Assembly (NCBI RefSeq): GCF_010015445.1
Contig: NC_053116.1
Location: 7,144,809 to 7,208,808 of the forward strand
Length of the DNA: 64,000 nt
From: Perca fluviatilis
Taxonomy: Eukaryota; Chordata; Actinopteri; Perciformes; Percidae
Direction of reading: 5' to 3'
Shown: in pieces, positions 11,615-22,103 of the stretch
How positions within the stretch are numbered: position 1 is the first letter of the stretch
Layout of the letters: the number at the start of each line of letters is the position of its first letter
The notes under the pieces: generated by a model
Database searches by the model: none
Seen by the model: the letters and a program-made list of their open reading frames with translations, nothing else
What the model was told of the DNA's origin: nothing
Position numbers and translations under genes: made by a program

Positions 11615-11725
11615 GGGGGTGTGATGTGTTTGGAGGAGGGACTCCATCATTTAGAGAAGTGAACAGTTCCTGGTTTACCAGTGAAGAAGAAAGAGAGGCA
11701 GCGTTAAACCATCAGTTCCTCCAAC
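11615..11725 (+). promoter_or_regulatory. Proximal promoter/5' UTR of receptor copy 2
   Basis: About 110 bp are almost identical upstream of the signal exons of copies 2, 3 (27515-27624) and 4 (37140-37250). The block starts GGGGGTGTGATGTG and ends at the ATG. No clear TATA box is visible. Conservation across three copies supports a shared core promoter and 5' UTR. Confidence 0.65.
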
Positions 11726-14700
11726 ATGAATGTCTATCAGTCTCTGATCTGCTTCTTCTTCCTCAGTGAGTAAACTCAGCTTCTACTCTCTCTTAATTAT
11801 GTCATTTTTATTTATTATTTCTTCATCTACAGTGGGTCAGTTCAACTTAGCAGCAGAAGGGAAACAGTTTCTTATTGATGGACTGTGTTTTTATGGGTCC
11901 TTAACTATCCTGTGAATATAGCCCTAATTGTAACAAGAGCTTTTCTTCTAAATATGGTATGCTCATGAATATTTAGATGAGCTGTGCGCTGATTGGTTTG
12001 AGCGAACCACATAGAAACAAATTCCAGACTAGAGAGCAGGTCTCATATTTCAGAGATTGCAAAGTTATACATTGTTTGTCTATTATTTCATTATTAAATT
12101 CACTTCTGAGACTTTTTCATGTGAAAAATCAACTATATAAAGCTCAAATATGGGCCGTTTTACAAAAATGTAGGGCTAATTGCAAATTTGGTAAGACGTG
12201 TCGGACTTTAGGAGCTCCACACAGTCTGACGAGAGAGCGGTAACCTCCATACCCAGTGAAAGTCACCGTTTCTCGGTTACTGGACGACCGGGGCTCGGGG
12301 CTCCGCGGAGCTGGCCAGCTGCCAGCATAATTAAAGTATATTTACAGTTTGAATTTCGTCACGTCACTTATAAAACAGCTACTCCAAGGTCTTATAAAGC
12401 TAACAATGGTGTCCGATTTCAATTTAAGGCTTTTTTGTGAACATGAGGGGTCTCCTTAGGAGAAGCTGCAAGGTAGGCTATGTCTCCCATTTAATCCTAT
12501 GGGGAAAGATCGTTGCTACACTTTTGGCATAACTTTCGTATATTTACAGTTTGAATTTCTTCACGTCACTTATAAAACAGCTACGCCAATGTCTTATAAA
12601 GCTAACAATGGTGTCCGATTTAAATTGAAGGCATTTTTGTGAACATGAGGGGTCTCTTTAGGAGGAGCTACTAGCTAGACTATGTGTCCCATTTAATCCT
12701 ATGGGAAAAGATTGTTGCTACACTTTCGGCATAACTATCATATATTTACAGTTTGAATTTCAGCACGACATGTATAGCACAGCTACCCTAAATTCTTAAC
12801 AAAGCTGTCCGATTTCAATTTAATGCATTTTTGTGAATTTTAGAGGTTTTCTTAGGAGGAGGCAAGCTAGCTCGCTCTCATTGATAGAGCTCCATACAGC
12901 TCACTCGTGGACAAGAGGCGTTCATTTTTTTTTGTTTAAATAACTCAACACATATCCATTATAAGATTAACTGGAACCTGTGGTAAGAGATTGCGGGCGT
13001 AACAAGCTCGCTGACCGTGCTCTCACTCACACACACCGACCATTTAGCAGGAAGAGGGGAGCTGCAGGCCCTGGAGCTCTGTCAGGGCAGCGGCTTTTGG
13101 TAGTCCACTAACCCAGAATAGGTGACTTTGCGCGGGTATCGAGCATCGTGGGCTGCCAGCCGTGACAGAGCACATAGTTGATTTCTCGCATAAAACAGGC
13201 TCAGAAGTGAATTTAGTTATAAAATAGCAGATGAACAATGTATACAATTTCTGAGATCTGCGCAACCTATTCAGAAGACTAAGCTGACCTCAGATCAGTG
13301 CTGTAGCCTATGTAAATGTTTGGGCGTGACATAGGTAGAGACTAGAGCCAAATGAGGAGGAGCCGCCGAGTTGACGTCAAAATTCATAAAGCCCAGAATA
13401 AACTCAAACTTTGACTTTGAATGTAATCGTGCTGCCTCTAAACCTCACCTCCCATTCTGTCTGAATGTTTCCATGTGTTTCATTATTGTTGACTGAATCA
13501 CTTCATTGCTTTTTGAGTTGTTTTTATTCTCTGGGGAACATTAAATCAGAGTCAGACTGTGAGATTATTTTAATGCTTGAAATCTGAAAGAATCCAGATC
13601 TCTGTTGTTTTAAACTGTTACCCCTCAGTCACAGACTGGTTGAACTGGGCAGCTCCCTGTATGACTGTGGGGATCTATGTATGATTTATGGAAATGTGAA
13701 ACAAATCAGACTGCAACATCTTACAGGAAGTACAGATGGTATCTATTGATTGTTCATCTTTTTAACAGCACTGCAGGATGGAAACATTGGTCTCATCAAT
13801 GCAGAAATCATCGAGAGTACAGGAACTGAAGGAGGAAACATCACAGTTAGATGCTCTTTCACTCTCCCTGGAAAGAGGAGGATCTTCTGTAAGGACGAAT
13901 GTAAAGAAGGAGACATTCTCATTGAGACAGAAGAGATCACAGCTCAGAGAGGCAGATACAGCATCAGATACATAGAAGGAGGTTTTCCAGTAGTTAAAAC
14001 AATTCTGTATGTGAGCATCAGAAACCTGACTGAGTCTGACTCAGGACGGTACAGATGTGGTTTGTTCAGATTTTTCTCATTCCCACCATCGTACCAGGAG
14101 ATTAAGATCCGAGTTACAGATGGTGAGTTTCTACTGAGAGTCATGTTATTAACTGTTCACTGACAGCTGCTGATGTTTCAAATAACTCAACATGTTTAGT
14201 CTAACAGTTGTATTTAGAGCTGCATATGATACAGATGATACAGATGAATATGTGATGAACTCAGATGGTCCCACACTGCAGCTGATTGGAATCTTGTTGC
14301 ACCAAACCCATTGATGACCTTCTGCATTTAGCTGTGGGATTAAAACACATGGATGTTAGCACAGAGTTCTCTGCAGGGAGCATCTGATCATCACTACTTC
14401 TTTGGATCTCTACAATCACTATCTGACTGTTTGATTGTGTTTTTAATGTTTCACAGCTCCGACCTCTCCTCTCAGACCTTCTTCACCATCAGTCCCATCA
14501 GCCTCCACACTGATGACATCACAGACATCAGCAGGAAGTTCAGGTACATTTACAATAGGGGTGGTACAGTTCACAAAACCCACGGTTCGGTTCGTATCAC
14601 GGTTTTAGGGTCATGGTTTTCGGTTCTGTACGGTTCTTGTTATTTTTTCTTTTGATCTTTAACTCTCCAGAATATACTTCAGCATATTACATATAGCTAA

Positions 14701-16109
14701 AATTAGCATATTGAATGCATGTTGCACAATACATGCACACAGTGGCAGTTCTATATATTGTTTTATTTCATCATAGGTAACATGAAATCCAAAATGTTCC
14801 CACACACCAGACTATAAACACCGCTGGCGCATCCTCCAACTCCGGGCAGCCTCTCTCCCACTTGACATTTCTGCATGTGACGTGATGTGACCTGCAGCAG
14901 CACCCCACTCCACTTGAGGAGTGGTCGGCTCGGTGTCTCTCAAAATCTGCCGAAAATCTTTTCAACTGACCTTTGTCAATCTGAAATGATGACAGATTCA
15001 GCAACTGCATGGCCTATTTCTCGCTTAAAATGTTTTCAGAAACACGTTTCGGTGAACTATTTTAGCACAATATGAGATGAGGTGGTGTGTGCTACGTGGT
15101 GTTTAAAACTGTGCAGCTCTCTTTTTGCTGTAATATATGTGTGTGTAGCAGTGTTGTAGTCAAGACCACCTTAGTCTCGCTTTGCCAGACCTTCCTCCAC
15201 AGCGCTGCAAAGGAAGGTCTGGCTAGTCCACACAGCACTCCGGTATGGGAGAGAAACGTACTCAGGTTTATTGGCATTTCTTATAACCAATCACAATCGA
15301 CTTGGGAGGCGCTAAGCACTGCACGGAGCCATGGTGCCTCTACAAAATAGCATTGGGAAGGAACTTGTTTTTGGTGGAACATGTGTACCTTCAAAGGTTG
15401 TCTTAGTTGTGCAATAGAAAACTCAGATTGGACAGATAGTCTAGCTAGCTGTCTGGATTTACCCTGCAGAGATCTGAGGAGCAGTTAACCATAGTCCTCA
15501 AAAACCATTAGAACGCCAACACAAAGAAAAAGGAAGGCTGCTCTTCACCGGAGCAGTCCCAGAAGTGGACAGCGTGGATATAGACTAAGACCAACTAAAC
15601 TGAGACCAAGTCAACACCGAGGCCAGAGTGTATCCAGATCGAGTCAAGACCAGACAAGACCAGACCAGACCAGACCAGACAGCCAGAGCTTCTCCTGTCT
15701 CCTGCTTTCTCTTTCTTGTTGAAGGGCCGGGGAGAAAGGGTTAACAGTAAAAAGTTAAGTTAGTGGTTGCATTTGAAGCAGGAAGTTTTACATCCAATTA
15801 CAGTAATACACAGACCATTTAGCAACATCCCCTGGGTCTGGAAATAAAGTCCTGAATCCTCTTTAGCAGAGACGGAGACAAGACCGGATAAATATGCAGT
15901 TGATACCGAGATGGGACCTTCAGAAAGTGGTCTTGGTCTTGGTACTACAACACTGGAATGGAGTTTATATTATTAATCAGTGTTGTTGCCATGGTGATGT
16001 TAACCAGACAGCGTCAGGCTATTTCATTTATGGGGGTTAATAATACTTGTTGCAGCCGCCTTGGTGTCCATGATTTACTGTTGGTCTTTTTTTCTCTTTC
16101 TCTCTCTCT

Positions 16110-16178
<69 letters not shown>

Positions 16179-17495
16179 GTTATCTCTCCTCCAGATCTCC
16201 CCCTGGTTTTGGGTGTGTGTGTCCCTGTGGTGGTGGTGCTGGGGCTAGCTGTTGTTCTGCTGTTCTTCTACAAAAAGAGGACTAATCACTCTGATGGTGA
16301 GTTATCTTTCAACATTATCTGCACCGTTTTAATAATTACTCATTCAATATAGAGAGAATACTTTGTCTGTTCCTCAGGTTCAAACCAGAGAGGAAACACA
16401 GACATCACCAGGACTGAGGTGACTTTCTCTAACTCATCTATCTTTGTTAACTCTCACTGGTAGCTTTTAATATGGCTGCTGATGCACTGAGAGAAGGAAA
16501 GGAAACACAGCAGTTCATCTGTAAAACTACAATCCAAGATATATTATTAAGATATATATATTATATATTTTATTAGTGGAGAAACTGAGAGTCTCGTCAT
16601 TCTATCAATGAAGTGATTAAATGAGCACTTAGCACCGCCAAAGACGATAGTTATTGGTTTAAAGAAATGCCAATAAACCAGAGCATCTCCCATCCCAGAA
16701 TGCTGTGTGGACCTAGTAAAGACCCTCCTCCACAGTGCTGTGAAGGAAGGTCTGGCAATGCGAGACTAACACCATTCTGACATTATTATCAGCACACAGT
16801 TGCTTTTTTCTTACACATCCAGCAGTTATGGAGCAACATGATCATTTCTTTGGAGACATGTTTCTGTCCACCTGAATGAAACAAACAGCAGACAGAACAG
16901 CTGGTGAACATAGAGAACCAGATTAAGAACCAGATGTGTTTTTTAGGAGTTGTTTAAGCTGAAAACAGAGCCAAAATCAGAGTGAATATTACACTTTCAG
17001 CTTATTCCACTGTGCTAAAAACATCCAATATTAGATAGTAGTTGCTCTTCACTGAGAACAGCTGTGGTCAGCTGTTTGACAATTTTCACAAATAAGTATC
17101 AAAGTGTCAACAGAAACCTCTCAAACCACAGCAGCATAGTCCCCTTCTCTCATTACTCAGTATGCTCCAAACATTCACTACCTAATGCCTAATACCTAAC
17201 CCTGACCCAAACACTCATTGTTCCTCCAAAATGCAGATAAATACACAGCTTCTGTTTTAAGTGTTAAATGTTGACAACTTCTGCTTTCACATCACACAAT
17301 TACATATCCAGACATGGTGCCACAGTATTTGAGATGTGTGGTTAAGTTGCTGTTACTGTATTTTGACTGTATTTTTGTGTTCAGATTAACATCTATGAGA
17401 ACTGCCCTCCACTCTCCACCCGTGCAGACTCCACCTACCAGAGTCTGGATCCAGCCTCCAGGGATCCAGACCACATCTACTCTACTCTATCTTAG
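11726..17495 (+). CDS. CD300/pIgR-like V-set receptor copy 2, intact, ITIM-bearing
   Basis: Exons: 11726-11765 (signal peptide), 13769-14122 (V domain), 14457-14543 (stalk), 16195-16296 (transmembrane), 16378-16418, and 17385-17495 (TAG). Phases agree at every junction and the sum is 735 nt, 244 residues. Residues 1-19 are a hydrophobic signal peptide. The V domain has Cys43 and Cys111 with D-S-G-R-Y-R-C, an extra pair Cys55/Cys59, and sequons at Asn38 and Asn100. A Ser/Thr/Pro stalk leads to a membrane helix at about 163-187 and a K-K-R anchor. The tail has Y212-E-N (Grb2-type), S-T-Y226-Q-S-L (canonical ITIM) and I-Y240-S-T-L. The expected role is an inhibitory or dual-signal leukocyte surface receptor; the ligand is unknown. 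It is the only complete copy in the window. Its tail is unrelated to copies 1 and 3. Confidence 0.85.
12030..13262. mobile_element. Element with inverted-repeat ends in copy 2 intron 1
   Basis: The left block (about 12043-12136) and right block (about 13176-13262) are inverted and similar. Each contains the core TAAATTCACTTCTGAG or its complement next to ATACATTGTT or its complement. The same core forms the arms of a short hairpin at 49785-49967, so this is a dispersed family. Exact ends and target duplication were not found. Confidence 0.55.
12335..12850. repeat. ~202-bp tandem repeat, about 2.5 units
   Basis: Units start at about 12335, 12537 and 12740, each with TATTTACAGTTTGAATTTC followed by a shared CTTATAAA(A/G) block, GTGTCCGATT and a CCCATTTAATCCTATGGG block. 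The first two are very similar; the third is diverged and incomplete. They sit inside the inverted-repeat element. Confidence 0.8.
15175..15300. repeat. Repeat block, inverted copy at 16655-16771
   Basis: The block with CCAGACCTTCCTCCACAGCG and downstream GTTTATTGGCATTTCTT is matched in reverse complement at 16655-16771 in intron 5 of the same gene. The two form opposite-facing copies of one dispersed repeat about 1.4 kb apart. Confidence 0.75.
16089..16176 (+). repeat. CT microsatellite forming the polypyrimidine tract of the TM exon
   Basis: A long T/C run, mostly (CT)n for about 60 bases at the 3' side, ends about 18 bases before the AG at 16193-16194 of the transmembrane exon. It therefore serves as the polypyrimidine tract. 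Length changes here could alter TM-exon inclusion. Confidence 0.85.
16655..16771. repeat. Inverted partner of 15175-15300 repeat
   Basis: Reverse complement of the 15175-15300 block with modest divergence; lies in the intron before the last exon of copy 2. Confidence 0.75.
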
Positions 17496-17983
17496 ATACA
17501 ACACCTATGATGATGTCAGCAAGAGTTTCTGCTGAATGCACAGCGAAGCCTGGCTGCTGCTCATGGCAGTGAAGGATTTTATTACCAAACAGAAGCGTTT
17601 CTAGGACTTGAGGAGGTTCAGGACTTAGCCCGGACCCATTTAAAGGAACACGCCGACTTATTGGGACTTTAGCTTATTCACCGTATCCCCCAGAGTTAGA
17701 CAGAGTAGAAGTCCATACATACCCTTCTCATCTCCGTGCGTGTCGTAACTCTGTCTGACACACCCACCGCTAGCCTAGCTTAGCACAGATCCTGGAGGTA
17801 ACCGACTCCATCTAGCCTACTGCTCCCAATAAGTGACAAAATAACACCAACATTTTCCTATTTACATTTTGTGATTTGTATAGTCACAGCGTGTACAAAT
17901 AACAAGGTCACATGAGACACAGCCATCTTCTAACCGTATATAAACAGGGAACTGTATTCTCAGAAGGCGAAGCACTGCTACTT

Positions 17984-18097
17984 CTGCTACTTGGGCGGAG
18001 TGATTAGCTTGCAGCACCTGAGAAGCCCCGTGGTGAGGAGCAGAGAATAACAACGGTGCTTTTCAGGTGTTGCGCTAATCACTCCGCCCAAGTAGCA
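17984..18097. repeat. Inverted repeat, 23-bp arms
   Basis: CTGCTACTTGGGCGGAGTGA at 17984 is matched by its complement ending at 18097, with a loop of about 67 bases. It is probably a terminal or subterminal part of a DNA transposon. Confidence 0.75.
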
Positions 18098-18194
18098 GTG
18101 CTACTAGTGTTACCGATCCAGGCCTAGGGGAAATCTGGACCGGCAGCAATGGCTACACAGGCTAGGAAGCACTGCGTAGCATAAGAAAACTGGG

Positions 18195-18920
18195 AACTGT
18201 GAATCAATAGATAGAGAGCACAATGTTAGCGTGTTGCTCACAGCAAAGCTTGTTTATTTCTGAGCTGCACATACAGTTCCCATACATTCACATTGTCTCT
18301 ACTGTATTAGCTCTCTGATAAAAGTGCATGTCAAAATGATAATAAACCGTTAAAAAAATAATATAAATAATAATAATAATAAATAATATGAAACTGTCTG
18401 ATGGAAAATAAATGCTCATAAACTAAAATGATTTAACACATAAAACAGCTCCATACATACAACATTCTTACACGTTCTCTCATACATGTGGACTTAACAT
18501 TAGCGCTTGACAAGATGGCGTCGCTATGTTACTGAATGACCGGGAATGTAAAACTAGCTTAAAACAGTATTTCTCGTCACCATTTCCTCACTGCTGGCTG
18601 GCTAATACTCTGAACTAAATATAGAACATGTTTTCTTACGTTACAGGATGCTAATATCAGCGTGCTGACACTGGTCGCAACAAAAAAAACTTGCTTCAAA
18701 GTTACACTTTTTACTCTTAACACAAAAACCTCAAAATCAGCTCACAACATCATACGATTTCTAAAACATTTAAATAATCTGCTGATACAAGCAGTATGAG
18801 AATACAATATACAATACAATATGAAAAAGTGAGTTTTTCAGTACCTGTGAATCAATAGATAGAGAGAACAATGTTAGCGTGTTGCTCACGCCAAAGCTCG
18901 TTTATTTCTGAGCTGTGCAT
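18195..18920. repeat. Two ~80-bp direct repeats about 650 bp apart
   Basis: The block starting TGTGAATCAATAGATAGAGA occurs at about 18197-18270 and about 18845-18920 in the same orientation with few differences. Between them is AT-rich sequence including an AAT-rich run near 18355-18395. A very small LTR-like or tandem arrangement is possible. Confidence 0.6.
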
Positions 18921-19850
18921 GAGCAGAGCTAAGAGCTACGGTCTCCCTAATGGATCCACGTCAGCACCATAGTGCCATCTACTGACGTGGAAGTGTAATA
19001 GCTTCAATAAGTCTGTGTAAGGATTAGTTACAATGGCTCAACTATTAACAAAAATTTGGGGGGTGTCTGTTTAAACAAAAACTAAACATATTAACATATA
19101 TATTCGACCAACTACACTAGCAATGAACGTTAAACACTTCACTTCCTGCATTCAGGTGAATTTTTATGCACCTATTTCTACCTTTTTCTGAATCAATTTA
19201 TGCTGGAAATATCTTTATGTAAAGAGAAATATAGGGGAAAATTCTAAATATAAAACCATAATGGAATATTTTGCAGTAAGACTCTCAGGCATTCTGTATT
19301 GCTTTCACCTATTTATTCTCCTTTGGATCATCTTTTCTAATTATATCTGAGTCAGCACACATGTAGCCTAGGCATCATTTACTCTTCCCTCCTCTTTTGC
19401 ATCTTTTGTTGGGGAAGAAACCTCCTTAAATGTGCATATGACAATTATTCACCTCAATGATACATTCATTCATTTTAATGAATTAATAAACCCCTGGACT
19501 GTAATATTTCAGCCGTGGATGCCCAGGCCTAACGACGCCTCTGTTACCAACGTTTTGACCACACTTGGTCTTTCTCAAGGCAAGTAACAAGTAAGAACCT
19601 GAGCCTTGAGAAAGACCAAGAGGGGTAGAAAATGTTAGTAATGAAATCACTGGAGCTTAGTGTGCGGCCATCTAGGGCTGGGCAGTATATCCATATTATA
19701 CCATTATCGTGATATGAGACTAGATATCGTCTTAGATTTTGGATGTTATCATATTGTTATACGGTAAGTGTTGTATTTTCCTGGTTTTAAAGGCTGCAGT
19801 TACAGCAAAGTGATGAGTCACTTTCTGAAATTACCAGACTGTTCTAGCTG

Positions 19851-19896
<46 letters not shown>

Positions 19897-20124
19897 TGTA
19901 TTTAACCACTTTCATTGTATCCACCAATTGTCAACCCTACGAACCCTCAACATCAAGGTATTAGGTCAAAAATATATATCTGATTTTCTCCATACAGCCA
20001 TCTTGTCTTCACTATTTGATTTAGACCTGGATTCAGAGCCACCTTAACAGCGAGGCCCTGCTCATTGACATACACCGTGATGCACGCGCAAGTAGACCAT
20101 TATTTAGACAGCTACATAGTCATA

Positions 20125-20126
<2 letters not shown>

Positions 20127-20158
<32 letters not shown>
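20127..20158 (+). repeat. (GT)n microsatellite
   Basis: A pure GT run of about 15-16 units. Confidence 0.9.
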
Positions 20159-20161
<3 letters not shown>

Positions 20162-20221
20162 AGTGTGCTTTGCTGTGTGTGCATGTATTTGTGGAAGTAC
20201 CTCTCTCCATGGTGCTGACAA

Positions 20222-20315
20222 ATATGCCAAAATAGATAGGATGAAAGGCATTGCCACAGAGATAAACTATCTCCGTGGCAATGCCTTTCATCTATTCCTA
20301 CTTCTATTTTGATGT
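20222..20315. mobile_element. Short hairpin (MITE-like)
   Basis: Arms of about 45 bases, 20222-20265 and 20269-20315, are inverted copies with a 3-base loop and few mismatches; both contain the core ATGAAAGGCATTGCCAC or its complement. No coding capacity. Confidence 0.75.
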
Positions 20316-20714
20316 TAAGAGAGATAGCGGTCTATGTCGGAATAATAGGCCGTCTGACCTACAGCATGGCAGCTCAGCTGCATGTCACGTTATATTCTTT
20401 CTATAGCTTTATAAAGACTCCGACTTACCATGCTGGATGAAGTGAACGGCACTTTCCTTGCCTTCTTGCACGCAAACTCAGCAATAAAGTCTTTGTAGTC
20501 CAGTGTTTGTGAAATCGGTGACAAAAGACAGAAAAAAAAAGCATGATTGCAAACCAGGCAGGCGTGAGCCCCCCCAGAGGCGCGAGGCCCCCAGAGGCAC
20601 GAGGCACCCCAGAGGCGCTCACTTTATTCTCCACTTTACTTTGAAAAAGCCTTTATACTGTAATCCACTAGTGAAAATAAGTGAATTAATGAGATGAAAT
20701 AATATAATATATGA

Positions 20715-22103
20715 ATGACAGAGATGAGAGCTGTTCTTCTTGTCTGGTCAATTGTCTGGTCAATGGCTCCCCCAGGTGATGATGCAGCAGTACTCACAGA
20801 CATCAGCACTCAATTAGCAAACTATAGACCTATATCTAACCTTCCCTTTCTATCCAAGATCCTTGAGAAGGTGGTTGCTAATCAGTTATGTGATTTTCTA
20901 CATAGCAATAGTTTATTTGATGACTTTCAATCAGGATTTAGAAAGAATCATAGCACAGAGACGGCACTGGTGAAAATTACTAACGACCTTTTAACTGCTG
21001 CAGACAAAGGTCTTGTCTCCATTCTTGTTTTACTAAATCTTTGCATTAAAGGAATTGCTCTGAGTTGGTTTAGGTCCTATTTCTCTGATCGATCTCAATT
21101 TGTGAATGTTAATGATAAATCCTCCAAGTACGCTAAAGTTAGCCATGGGGTTCCTCAAGGCTCAGTGCTTGGACCAATTCTATTCTCCTTATATATGCTT
21201 CCTCTAGGCAATATTATTAGAAAACACTCAATTAACTTTCACTGTTATGCGGATGACACCCAATTATACTTGTCAATCAAACCAGACAAAACCAGTCAGC
21301 TAGCTAAATTTCAAGCGTGCATTAAGGATATAAAATCCTGGATGACCTATAATTTTCTGATGTTAAACCCTAACAAAACTGAAGTTATTGTGCTGGGCCC
21401 TAAACACCTCCGAACTTCATTATCTAGAGATATAGCTACTCTGGATGGTGTTGCCCTGGCCTCCAGCACCACTGTTAGAAATTTAGGAGTTATCTTTGAT
21501 CAGGATATATCCTTTAATGCCAATCTAAAACAAACCTCAAGAAAAGCCTTTTTTCATCTTCGTAACATTGCCAAAATTAGGAATATCCTGTCTCAAAACG
21601 ACGCTGAAAAACTAGTCCATGCATTTGTTACTTCCAGGCTGGACTATTGTAATTCCCTACTGTCAGGTTGCTCAAATAAGTCTCTTAAGACTCTCCAGCT
21701 GATCCAGAATGCTGCAGCGCGTGTTCTCACAAGAACTAAGAAAAGAGATCATATTTCTCCTGTATTAGCTTCTCTGCATTGGCTTCCTGTTGAATCCAGG
21801 ATTGAGTTTAAAGTCCTTCTCTTGACCTACAAAGCTCTAAATGGTCTAGCACCATCATATCTAGAAGAGCTCCTAATACCTTATTGTCCCACTAGAGCAC
21901 TGCGCTCCCAGAATGCAGAGTTACTCGTGGTACCTAGAGTCTCTAAAAGTAGAATGGGAGCCAGAGCCTTCAGTTATCAGGCTCCTCTCCTATGGAACCA
22001 GCTCCCGATCTGGGTTCGGGGGGCAGAAACTGTAATCGCATTCAAGAATGAACTTAAAACTCTTCTATTTGATAAAGCTGTTGGGGACCAAGAAGCTGGT
22101 TAA
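20715..22103 (+). pseudogene. L2 reverse transcriptase with internal deletion
   Basis: The 462-codon open frame starts in unrelated sequence; homology begins near N-Y-R-P-I-S-N-L-P. It includes [11 protein letters not shown], the motif C box Y-A-D-D-T-Q-L-Y, and the C-terminal block [10 protein letters not shown]. An in-frame gap lies between L-V-L-L-N and I-K-G-I-A-L-S-W-F, where L2 elements carry motif A with a catalytic Asp, so about 25 residues are missing although the frame is open. The last ~8 codons derive from the nested insertion. It cannot be an active polymerase. Confidence 0.8.

Larger units (their letters stand above)
11766..13768 (+). other. Intron 1 of copy 2, largely repeat-derived
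   Basis: The first ~115 bases match intron 1 of copy 4 and the last ~305 match copies 1 and 3. Between them, about 11.95-13.44 kb is absent from copy 3 and contains inverted-repeat ends and a ~200-bp tandem repeat, described separately. No exon is supported inside. Confidence 0.75.
14544..16194 (+). other. Intron 3 of copy 2 with nested DNA-transposon sequence
   Basis: From about 14560 the sequence has the GGTGGTACAGTTCAC / CGGTTCGGTTCG pattern seen in many fish hAT-type elements (recalled, not searched). Inverted ends CAGTGTTGTAGTCAAGACC (about 15150) and its near complement (about 15933-15953) bound a second element, and an AGACC-rich tract lies at about 15645-15680. Neither encodes protein. 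A CT microsatellite closes the intron. Confidence 0.55.
17496..20763. other. Repeat-rich intergenic region after copy 2
   Basis: No gene is seen. The contents are a short 3' UTR; a repeat around 17640-18110 with an internal hairpin (17984-18007 against 18075-18097); an ~80-bp direct repeat at about 18195-18270 and 18845-18920; a small hairpin at 19563-19620; a hAT-like terminus (GGGCTGGGCAGTATAT) at about 19676; (TTA)n at 19850-19895; (GT)n at 20127-20158; and a hairpin at 20222-20315. A GC-rich short repeat with AGAGGC(G/A)CGAGGC lies at 20570-20620. Confidence 0.6.

Noticed and set aside
15958..16285. Open frames rich in Leu/Ser overlapping the CT repeat.
   Set aside because: They are translations of the microsatellite; the real coding here is the TM exon at 16195-16296 in its own phase.
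20715..22103. An intact host gene of 462 codons.
   Set aside because: It is an L2 reverse transcriptase with a motif deletion, and its last codons come from the nested insertion.
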